From Moraxellaceae bacterium UBA2032 (GTDB lineage Bacteria; Pseudomonadota; Gammaproteobacteria; Pseudomonadales; Moraxellaceae), in NCBI GenBank assembly GCA_002333125.1, contig DDBM01000084.1, positions 1 through 6,312 of the forward strand: a DNA stretch of 6,312 nucleotides, read 5' to 3'. The notes beneath the pieces are model-generated. The model was not told the DNA's origin and made no database searches. It worked only from the letters and a program-made list of their open reading frames with translations. Within the stretch, counting starts at the first letter, position 1. Each line of letters starts with the position of its first letter. Of the stretch, positions 1-4,717 are shown in pieces. Made by a program: the position numbers and the translations under genes.

Positions 1-53
1 ATACAACTTATGGAGGCTTATAAGATTACTAAGCGAACTAGAGGTATAGCGCG

Positions 54-59
54 TATAAT
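54..59 (+). promoter_or_regulatory. Candidate -10 box upstream of yajR
   Basis: TATAAT matches the sigma-70 -10 consensus exactly and lies about 30 bases before the yajR start. No convincing -35 hexamer is found 16-18 bases upstream (31-36 reads AAGCGA) and there is no TGn extension, so it is a candidate only. The rest of 1-89 contains no gene. Because TATAAT is nearly self-complementary, the same site could also serve a divergent gene to the left, which by comparison with Pseudomonas might be uvrA; that gene is not in the window. Confidence 0.35.
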
Positions 60-89
60 GTGCCACCCATTTTTTAAAGAGTGTCATAA

Positions 90-1457
90 ATGAAAGGTAT
101 GACCCAAGGTGAACGTAAAGCCACGATGGCTTTATCAGGTATTTTTGCCTTAAGGATGTTAGGCTTATTTATGATTATTCCTGTATTTGCTATTTACGGC
201 AAAGTACTCACAGGCGCAACACCTGCCTTAATTGGCTTGGCGATAGGTATTTATGGTTTAACTCAGGCTGTATTACAAATTCCAGTGGGTTTGTTGGCTG
301 ACCGTATTAATCGCAAAACGCTCATTATTGCAGGCTTATTATTATTTGCGGTAGGTGGGGTAGTTGCTGCGTTATCTAGCACCATTCAAGGGGTGATTTT
401 AGGTCGAGCTATTCAAGGTAGTGGGGCAATATCAGCGGTAGTTATGGCTTTATTGGCCGACTTAACCCGAGAAGAGCAACGCACCAAAGCGATGTCGACC
501 ATTGGTATGAGTATCGGTTTGTCGTTTGCTGTGGCATTCATTTTAGGGCCTTTAGTTGCCGCGCATTTTGGTTTAAGTGGATTATTTTGGGCAACGTCTA
601 TTTTGGCAATTTTAGGTTTAGTTTTATTAAATACAGTGCCTCAGCCTTTGATTATTTTAAAACAACACAGTGACTCTTATTGGCAACAATTTAGGCAATG
701 TTTAGTTCATCCTGAATTATTAAGATTAAATATCGGTATTTTAGTCCTGCATTTAGTGATGACGGCAAGTTTTGTATTATTACCCCATTTGTTAATTGAT
801 TATGCACATTTACCCGCTAGTCAGCATGGTTGGGTATATTTACCTATTGTCTTAGGTGGCTTTATTGCGGCTGTACCTGCCATTATTATTGCCGAAAAAA
901 AACAAAAAATTAAATCAGTCTTTGTGTTTGGTATAGGCTTATTAATGGCAAGTTTAATGGTATTAGCACAAGGCTATAGTCATTATATCTCGCTATTGGC
1001 GGGAATAACTTTGTTTTTTATTGCATTTAATTTGCTTGAGGCATTATTACCTTCTTTATTAAGTAAAATTGCTCCCGCAGGCAGCAAAGCAACTGCCATG
1101 GGAATTTACTCAAGTAGTCAATTTTTTGGGGCATTTTTAGGTGGTGTCTGTGGTGGTATATTATGGGGTAATCACAATATTCAAATGGCTTATTGGTTGT
1201 TAGTAGTTTGTGTTTTATTATGGTTGATTGTTGCTAGCTTTATGCGATCACCGCGATTTTTACATAGTTTAATGCTCACCATATTGCCTTGTAATAACAC
1301 ACAAGCAGCGGCTTTATTAACACAGTTAAACACCATTCAAGGTGTAGAAGAAGCGGTGGTTTTAGCGCAAGAGGGGTGTGTGTACCTTAAAGTTGATAAA
1401 GGCACTTTAAACGAAGCCGCCCTGCAAGATGTTATGTTGTTTGCTAAGGCAACTTAA
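90..1457 (+). CDS. yajR: YajR-like major facilitator transporter with C-terminal ferredoxin-like domain
   Basis: This encodes a 455-residue inner-membrane transporter of the major facilitator superfamily, probably a proton-driven efflux protein. The substrate is unknown. The N-terminus follows E. coli YajR closely (GERKATMALSGIFALRMLG at 7-25, IGIYGLTQAVLQIP at 52-65). Motif A is clear at 67-76 (GLLADRINRK, with D71 and R75). Hydrophobic segments fill about 12-185 and 212-385, giving 12 predicted helices, with a polar central loop near 190-210. Residues about 395-455 are soluble, and IQGVEEAVVLAQEGCVYLKVD at 416-436 fits the ferredoxin-like YAM domain known from E. coli YajR, which is 454 residues long. 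The start at 90 has an AAAGAG ribosome site at 76-81; the Met at 99 is worse placed. It lies 234 bases before ssb in the same orientation, like the transporter between uvrA and ssb in Pseudomonas. The family assignment is strong; the transport role is not shown. Confidence 0.92.
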   Translation: MKGMTQGERKATMALSGIFALRMLGLFMIIPVFAIYGKVLTGATPALIGLAIGIYGLTQAVLQIPVGLLADRINRKTLIIAGLLLFAVGGVVAALSSTIQGVILGRAIQGSGAISAVVMALLADLTREEQRTKAMSTIGMSIGLSFAVAFILGPLVAAHFGLSGLFWATSILAILGLVLLNTVPQPLIILKQHSDSYWQQFRQCLVHPELLRLNIGILVLHLVMTASFVLLPHLLIDYAHLPASQHGWVYLPIVLGGFIAAVPAIIIAEKKQKIKSVFVFGIGLLMASLMVLAQGYSHYISLLAGITLFFIAFNLLEALLPSLLSKIAPAGSKATAMGIYSSSQFFGAFLGGVCGGILWGNHNIQMAYWLLVVCVLLWLIVASFMRSPRFLHSLMLTILPCNNTQAAALLTQLNTIQGVEEAVVLAQEGCVYLKVDKGTLNEAALQDVMLFAKAT

Positions 1458-1490
1458 AAAAATAGTGCTTACAGTTGCTAAGTATATAAA
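1454..1490 (+). promoter_or_regulatory. Promoter-like element, copy 1 (upstream of ssb)
   Basis: The element reads TTAAAAAAATA, four bases, TTACAGTTGCT, three bases, TATATAA, and recurs almost unchanged at 2301-2338 upstream of the hns-like gene. It begins inside the last bases of yajR. TATATA (1483-1488) or TATAAA (1485-1490) could be a -10 box, but no standard -35 box stands 16-18 bases upstream. If transcription starts here, the ssb message would have a leader of roughly 190-200 bases. A promoter or shared operator is inferred from the repetition, not proven. Confidence 0.45.
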
Positions 1491-1517
1491 CTATGATGCA
1501 AAATAATTCCTTGAAAA

Positions 1518-1546
1518 CACTATGCGACACAGACTGTCGTATAGTG
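1518..1546. repeat. Strong inverted repeat / hairpin in ssb leader
   Basis: The arms CACTATGCGACA (1518-1529) and TGTCGTATAGTG (1535-1546) pair over 12 positions, with one G-U wobble, around the five-base loop CAGAC. No T-run follows on the + strand, so it does not look like an intrinsic terminator for yajR. It could be an RNA structure in the ssb leader or an operator for a dimeric repressor. The function is unknown. Confidence 0.6.
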
Positions 1547-1563
1547 AGTTTGAGGCTTTGCAA

Positions 1564-1582
1564 TACTGTATCAAACACAGTA
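1564..1582. promoter_or_regulatory. LexA-box-like palindrome with short spacer
   Basis: TACTGTATCAAACACAGTA resembles the SOS box, in which CTGT and ACAG are separated by eight bases, but the spacer here is seven (1570-1576). It lies about 110 bases upstream of ssb, an SOS-linked gene in E. coli. A weak TTGCAA (1558-1563) and TAAGTT (1581-1586) would flank it as -35 and -10. A seven-base spacer should disturb LexA binding, so it may be a relic, a site for another regulator, or chance. In RNA it would form a six-base-pair hairpin. Confidence 0.3.
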
Positions 1583-1587
1583 AGTTT

Positions 1588-1604
1588 AGGGCTTAACAAG
1601 TCCT
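1588..1604 (+). other. Small hairpin in ssb leader
   Basis: AGGGCTT (1588-1594) pairs with AAGTCCT (1598-1604), with one G-U pair and the three-base loop AAC. It is the third hairpin in succession after 1518-1546 and 1564-1582. A fourth, weaker pairing is AGGAT (1621-1625) with ATCCT (1645-1649). Together they suggest a structured 5' leader for ssb. No known riboswitch class is recognised. Confidence 0.3.
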
Positions 1605-1691
1605 TAGTTGTTTACATCAAAGGATTGCTGCATTTAGCCGCATTATCCTAACCTGCTTTTTATACTGAATACCATAGAGGGTAAAAACGTT

Positions 1692-2216
1692 ATGCGTGGA
1701 GTTAACAAAGTTATTTTATTAGGAACAGTAGGACGCGATCCAGAAGTACGCAGCCTAGGTGCAAGTGGTAGTACGGTAACGTCTATTTCTTTAGCCACCA
1801 GTGAAGCATGGAAAGATAAAAATACAGGCCAATTCACCGAGCAAACCGAATGGCATAAAATTGTTTTTTATGGCCGCTTAGCCGAGATTTCGGGTGAGTA
1901 TTTGCGTAAAGGTAGCAAGGTTTATATAGAAGGCTCAATTCATACTCGCAAATGGCAAGATAAAACCACTGGTCAAGACCGTTATTCTACCGAAATTAAA
2001 GCCACTGTTATGCAGTTGTTGGATAGTCGTGGTGGTGGCGGTAATAATCAAGGCTCCGATGGTGGTGGTTTTGGTAATGATTATTCTAATAATAGTGGTG
2101 GCGGTAATAGTTATGGCCAAGACGATTATCAAGCACCACGTACTAATCGCGCACCGACTCGTCCTGCTGCACCCACTGCTCCAAATAATGATTTAGATGA
2201 CGATTTACCATTCTAA
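1692..2216 (+). CDS. ssb: Single-stranded DNA-binding protein SSB
   Basis: SSB is the essential cytoplasmic protein that coats single-stranded DNA as a homotetramer in replication, recombination and repair, and recruits partner proteins by its C-terminal tip. The 174-residue product has the OB-fold domain at about 1-111, opening with [18 protein letters not shown]. The DNA-stacking aromatics known from E. coli SSB are present: W40, W54, W88, and Y60 in place of Phe. Residues 113-166 form a Gly/Asn/Ser-rich then Pro-rich disordered linker, and the acidic tip DLDDDLPF (167-174) is intact. The ATG at 1692 follows AGAGGG (1676-1681) by ten bases. A TATACT at 1661-1666 could be a close -10 box but lacks a -35; the alternative promoter is the element at 1454-1490. 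The length matches E. coli SSB (about 178 residues). Identification is secure. Confidence 0.98.
   Translation: MRGVNKVILLGTVGRDPEVRSLGASGSTVTSISLATSEAWKDKNTGQFTEQTEWHKIVFYGRLAEISGEYLRKGSKVYIEGSIHTRKWQDKTTGQDRYSTEIKATVMQLLDSRGGGGNNQGSDGGGFGNDYSNNSGGGNSYGQDDYQAPRTNRAPTRPAAPTAPNNDLDDDLPF
2033..2109 (+). repeat. Glycine-rich repeats within the SSB linker
   Basis: TGGTGGCGGTAATA occurs at 2033-2046 and again at 2096-2109, with GGTGGTGGTTTTGGTAATGA at 2061-2080 as a related third unit. They encode Gly-Gly-Gly-Asn and Gly-Gly-Gly-Phe-Gly-Asn blocks of the SSB linker. Such low-complexity DNA can expand or contract without breaking the frame, which fits the variable linker length in this family. Confidence 0.7.
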
Positions 2217-2237
2217 GTTATTAAGATGATTGCATGG

Positions 2238-2277
2238 TTGAGTCGTCAAAGTTTATATATTAATTTTGACGACTCAA
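2238..2277 (+). terminator. Long stem-loop after ssb, probable terminator
   Basis: TTGAGTCGTCAAA (2238-2250) and TTTGACGACTCAA (2265-2277) form a perfect 13-base-pair stem around a 14-base AT-rich loop. It starts 22 bases after the ssb stop. The downstream sequence TGGGTGTTTTGGG has only a short T-run, so termination may be weak, or the structure may protect the 3' end of the message. Either way it separates ssb from the hns-like gene. Confidence 0.6.
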
Positions 2278-2300
2278 TGGGTGTTTTGGGTGTATGGTTT

Positions 2301-2338
2301 TTAAAAAAATAATATGTTACAGTTGCTTGCTATATAAT
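2301..2338 (+). promoter_or_regulatory. Promoter-like element, copy 2 (upstream of hns)
   Basis: This is the second copy of the element at 1454-1490: TTAAAAAAATA, five bases, TTACAGTTGCT, three bases, TATATAAT. It ends in a perfect TATAAT (2333-2338) 55 bases before the hns start, a good place for a -10 box. The -35 position (2310-2315, TAATAT) is poor, so the conserved TTACAGTTGCT may be bound by an activator or other regulator. Confidence 0.55.
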
Positions 2339-2350
2339 GTAAGACATTAT
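2334..2350. promoter_or_regulatory. Inverted repeat overlapping the hns -10 box
   Basis: ATAATGT (2334-2340) and ACATTAT (2344-2350) are perfect inverted repeats around AAG. They overlap the TATAAT box and the expected transcription start, which is where a repressor would act. Autoregulation by the H-NS-like protein or control by another regulator is possible. AT-rich DNA gives short repeats by chance, so confidence is low. Confidence 0.3.
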
Positions 2351-2393
2351 TAATAAAAACAGTCGCTATTTTCTTGAATTTAAGAGGTTAAAC

Positions 2394-2726
2394 ATGAGCA
2401 TTGATTTAAGTGCTTTGGGTATAGAAGAGCTACAAACGGTTATTGCTGATGCACAGCGTTTAATAAAAACGAAGAAAAAATCACACCTCAAAAATGCGCG
2501 TAGCCAACTCGAAAAAGTGGCCGCTGATTATGGTTTTACCTTAGAAGAGTTGGTTTCGGGTAAAACTAACGAAGATAGTGCACCTGCCAAAGTACGTAAG
2601 CCAGTCGAAATACGTTATCGTAATCCTAATGATGAACAAGAAACATGGACAGGTCGTGGTAAGCAACCTCGTTGGTTGGCGGCGGCTCTTGCTTCTGGAA
2701 AGTCTTTAGCGGACTTTTTGGTTTAA
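2394..2726 (+). CDS. hns: H-NS family nucleoid-associated DNA-binding protein
   Basis: H-NS proteins bind AT-rich DNA, form filaments and bridges, and silence transcription, notably of acquired genes. The 110-residue product has an N-terminal helical oligomerisation region (about 6-55, rich in Glu, Lys and Leu), a short linker (56-69), and the C-terminal DNA-binding domain (about 72-110). That domain contains the AT-minor-groove core T84-W85-T86-G87-R88-G89-K90-Q91-P92 and ends in GKSLADFLV, which resembles the E. coli H-NS end GKSLDDFLI. The core is RGK where E. coli has QGR. TWTGRGKQPRWL matches the Acinetobacter H-NS sequence as I recall it. AAGAGGT at 2382-2388 is a good ribosome site before ATG 2394. 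The gene is a single unit between a promoter-like element and a strong terminator. E. coli H-NS is 137 residues, so this is a short form. Confidence 0.93.
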   Translation: MSIDLSALGIEELQTVIADAQRLIKTKKKSHLKNARSQLEKVAADYGFTLEELVSGKTNEDSAPAKVRKPVEIRYRNPNDEQETWTGRGKQPRWLAAALASGKSLADFLV

Positions 2727-2747
2727 GCTTGCGTGTAGTTGTTGTTT

Positions 2748-2772
2748 AAGCCTCCTTACATGGAGGCTTTTT
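2748..2772 (+). terminator. Rho-independent terminator of hns
   Basis: AAGCCTCC (2748-2755) pairs with GGAGGCTT (2762-2769) over eight base pairs around the loop TTACAT, followed by a T-run at 2768-2772 and more T-rich sequence (GTTATTTTTTG). This is a textbook intrinsic terminator 21 bases after the hns stop. It isolates hns from gspN. Confidence 0.9.
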
Positions 2773-2802
2773 GTTATTTTTTGATACACTGAAAAATAAT
2801 AC

Positions 2803-2831
2803 TTGTCATTTGTAGTAAAAATAGCGATAAC
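2803..2831 (+). promoter_or_regulatory. Candidate sigma-70 promoter for gspN
   Basis: TTGTCA (2803-2808) and GATAAC (2826-2831) are separated by 17 bases and match the -35 and -10 consensus at five and four of six positions. They lie between the hns terminator and gspN. A perfect TATAAT at 2841-2846 is an alternative -10, but it has no good -35. Confidence 0.45.
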
Positions 2832-2887
2832 ATAAAAACTTATAATAAGCCTCTTTTGTTTGAACACTTGTTTCAGTAAATAATAAT

Positions 2888-3649
2888 ATGTCTAAAAAAA
2901 CGATAAATCCTGATGATAAAGAAGCAAAAGCCTATAATTGGGTTTTGCTGGCTACGCTATTGTTGGTGATTTTTTTAATAGCGCAAACGCCTGCGCGTAT
3001 TATTGCCAATTTTTTACCTAATACGACTCGTGCCATGTTTCAGGCTTGGGGGGGGACTATTTGGTCAGGGCAAGTCAACGGTCAATATAAAGGTGTTATG
3101 GGTCAAGTACGATGGCAGTTAGACCCGTTGGCATTTTTTACCTTAAACCTTGGTTTAAAGGTTGAGCTAATTACCAGTGCTAGTCAGTTTAATGGGCGAG
3201 TATTATGGGGGCTTAAAGGTTGGCAATTAAAGGACAGCAAAGGCCAATTGGCACCAAGTGATATTCAGCCGTTATTGTCGGGTTGGCAGTTGCCTAATAA
3301 TCCATTAATGGTCGAAAAATTAAATTTGAGCTACTCTCAGCAATCATGGCAAGGCTCACAAGGCATGGTAACATGGCAAGCAGGTGGTTTAGATTATGTG
3401 CTAGATGGCCAACGTCAACACGTTAATTTGCCGATGGTGAGTGTAGAGATTAAATCTGAGCAGAAAAATCTAGAACTCGTCTTGAAAGATGTGCAACAAG
3501 ACGCTAGTTTAGCTACCTTTGTAGTGTCGGGTTCAATATTAGAAAGTCGTTTAACGCAGCGTTTGTTGAGTTACTCGCCTAATTATCGTGGGGTAGCTGA
3601 GCCTGATGCCATTGTGGTGACTTCATCTCAGCCCTTAAATAGCTTATAA
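2888..3649 (+). CDS. gspN: Type II secretion system protein N
   Basis: GspN is an accessory inner-membrane protein of the type II secretion system. It is present in only some systems and its exact job is unsettled. The 253-residue product has a short charged cytoplasmic N-terminus, one membrane segment at about 18-34 (NWVLLATLLLVIFLIAQ), and a periplasmic remainder with alternating beta-strand character. Family signatures are GTIWSG (56-61) and VRWQLDPL (74-81), which match the conserved GTvWsG and vrWrl-PL blocks. Size is normal. The ATG at 2888 follows AATAATAAT with no clear Shine-Dalgarno sequence, so translation may be weak. A run of eight G (3048-3055) encodes W54-G55-G56. It stands 203 bases before gspC in the same direction; whether the two share a transcript is open. 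The context with gspC and gspD supports the assignment. Confidence 0.88.
   Translation: MSKKTINPDDKEAKAYNWVLLATLLLVIFLIAQTPARIIANFLPNTTRAMFQAWGGTIWSGQVNGQYKGVMGQVRWQLDPLAFFTLNLGLKVELITSASQFNGRVLWGLKGWQLKDSKGQLAPSDIQPLLSGWQLPNNPLMVEKLNLSYSQQSWQGSQGMVTWQAGGLDYVLDGQRQHVNLPMVSVEIKSEQKNLELVLKDVQQDASLATFVVSGSILESRLTQRLLSYSPNYRGVAEPDAIVVTSSQPLNSL
3048..3055 (+). repeat. G8 homopolymer tract in gspN
   Basis: Eight consecutive G residues cover parts of codons 54-56 (TGG GGG GGG). Glycine elsewhere in this gene is mainly GGT or GGC, so two adjacent GGG codons are unusual in this AT-rich DNA. Gain or loss of one G would shift the frame after residue 55 and truncate most of the periplasmic part. Confidence 0.8.
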
Positions 3650-3770
3650 ATAACGACGTAATAAACAAGGCTCAAAAGCTTTTATTGGTTTTTAGTTTAA
3701 TTTTGCAGTTATCGCTTTCTTGTTTGTAAAACACGCCTGTGCGGTGTAGTGCATAAGTCCTAAGCTGATA

Positions 3771-3818
3771 ATTAAAAAGTTTAATCAAGTGTGTCTTGTT
3801 GATAATATAAAATATATA
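3771..3818 (+). promoter_or_regulatory. AT-rich possible promoter region for gspC
   Basis: The gap between gspN and gspC (3650-3852) contains no gene or strong terminator. Its AT-rich part has GATAAT (3801-3806), TATAAA (3806-3811) and TATATA (3813-3818) as possible -10 boxes, and a six-base inverted repeat ATTAAA/TTTAAT (3771-3785). None has a good -35 at 16-18 bases. A separate gspCD promoter is plausible but unproven. Farther left lie a palindromic AAAAGCTTTT (3674-3683) and a weak ACACGC/GCGGTGT pairing near 3731. Confidence 0.3.
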
Positions 3819-3841
3819 GACATTTGACGACGTTAAATGTC
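3819..3841. repeat. 23-bp inverted repeat before gspC
   Basis: The arms GACATTTGACG (3819-3829) and CGTTAAATGTC (3831-3841) mirror each other around one A, with a single mismatch that would be a G-U pair in RNA. As RNA it forms a ten-pair stem with the loop GAC, ending seven bases before the AGGA ribosome site of gspC. It could be a repressor operator or a leader hairpin affecting translation. There is no T-run, so it is not a terminator. Confidence 0.55.
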
Positions 3842-3848
3842 CCCTTGT

Positions 3849-3852
3849 AGGA
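3849..3852 (+). promoter_or_regulatory. gspC ribosome-binding site that questions the start
   Basis: AGGA directly touches the ATG at 3853, which is too close for normal initiation. The GTG at 3859, two codons later in the same frame, is six bases away and better spaced. The true product may therefore begin at NVPSLSLI, two residues shorter. Confidence 0.45.
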
Positions 3853-4716
3853 ATGAGCGTGAACGTACCTTCGTTATCACTGATTACAGAAAATAATAGG
3901 CATATTGCCCGTGCTATTATGCTGTTGGCTGCATTGTATTTTGCATGGCGTATGGCAGGATTGTTATGGCTATTGGCAGGACAAGACCAAGTGGCTTTGG
4001 CTAAACCAAGCCCTGTAGCGGCCGTTGCTAAAATTAATGTCGATGGTAGTCGTTTGGCTACATTTAGTATTTTTAAAGCCCCCGTATTAGTGAGTGGCAG
4101 TACAGTTAATGCGCCTGATACCTCGTTACAGCTTAAACTAGACGGCGTATTTGCAGGTAGTGTGCAAAGTCAATCGAGTGCTATTATTAGCGAGCAAGGC
4201 CAAGGTATTGGTAAATTATATCGTGTAGGGCAGCAAGTTTCTGGCGGAGCTACCTTATCAGCTGTTTATGTTGACCGTGTGTTGTTGCAGCGTAATGGCC
4301 AAGACGAAGTGTTACGTTTTATTAAAACAAATTTATTAGAAGGCGAAGCACCGCCCCCGACACTAGAAAGTAATATCCAAATTAAAGCGCAGGCTGGCAC
4401 ACAAGGCGAGCAACAAGCACGTAATTTATTAGGAACAGCACTAGAGCGTTTAAATAACGACCCTGATGTGTATTTAAATCAAATGGGTTTGGTTGCTAAC
4501 GGTGGTCAGGGTTATGAAATTACCGATAATGTGCCAAGTTATATACGGCGCAATATTGGTTTAAAAGCAGGTGATAAAATTTTGCGACTAAATGGACAGC
4601 CATTAGGTAATGTGCAATTAGATAAAAATTTATTGCAACAAGTACAACAAACAGGACACGCCCGTATAGAAATTCAACGTGGCAGCCATCATTTAACCAT
4701 TGAGCAAAACTTTTAA
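3853..4716 (+). CDS. gspC: Type II secretion system protein C
   Basis: GspC is the inner-membrane clamp protein of the type II secretion system. Its periplasmic homology region contacts the N0 domain of the secretin GspD and helps couple the platform to the outer-membrane pore. The 287-residue product has a short cytoplasmic end, one membrane helix at about 19-41, a linker, the homology region at about 66-160 (LQLKLDGVFAGS at 92-103, SSAIISE, GIGKLYRVGQQVSGGATLSAVYVDRVLLQRNG), and a C-terminal PDZ domain at about 205-285. The PDZ domain has the typical GLKAGDKILRLNGQPLG at 236-252. The Pro-rich EGEAPPPT at 163-170 begins the linker to the PDZ domain. Its stop codon is one base before the gspD start, so the two genes are translationally coupled. 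The start is uncertain between ATG 3853 and GTG 3859. Identification is strong from domain order and from the gspD neighbour. Confidence 0.95.
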   Translation: MSVNVPSLSLITENNRHIARAIMLLAALYFAWRMAGLLWLLAGQDQVALAKPSPVAAVAKINVDGSRLATFSIFKAPVLVSGSTVNAPDTSLQLKLDGVFAGSVQSQSSAIISEQGQGIGKLYRVGQQVSGGATLSAVYVDRVLLQRNGQDEVLRFIKTNLLEGEAPPPTLESNIQIKAQAGTQGEQQARNLLGTALERLNNDPDVYLNQMGLVANGGQGYEITDNVPSYIRRNIGLKAGDKILRLNGQPLGNVQLDKNLLQQVQQTGHARIEIQRGSHHLTIEQNF

Positions 4717-4717
4717 C

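Noticed and set aside
895..902. A8 run in yajR
   Set aside because: It encodes ordinary Glu-Lys-Lys codons, and A-runs are expected in AT-rich DNA, so it is weaker evidence for slippage control than the G8 tract.
1493..1651. 52-codon open frame on the + strand between yajR and ssb (ATG 1493 or 1496)
   Set aside because: There is no Shine-Dalgarno sequence, the product (MMQNNSLKTLCDTDCRIV...) resembles no family I know, and the frame crosses three hairpins. An open stretch of this size is plausible by chance. A leaderless start just after TATATAA is conceivable but unsupported.
1643..1837. Reverse-strand open frame over the start of ssb
   Set aside because: It lies opposite the conserved SSB OB-fold and has no family resemblance or ribosome site.
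1935..2132. Reverse-strand open frame rich in Thr and Ile
   Set aside because: Its composition is the complement of the Gly/Asn codon repeats in the SSB linker, an artefact of low complexity.
2760..2769. ATGGAGGCTT shared with bases 10-19
   Set aside because: One copy is the right arm of the hns terminator. The other has no matching left arm, so this ten-base match is taken as chance.
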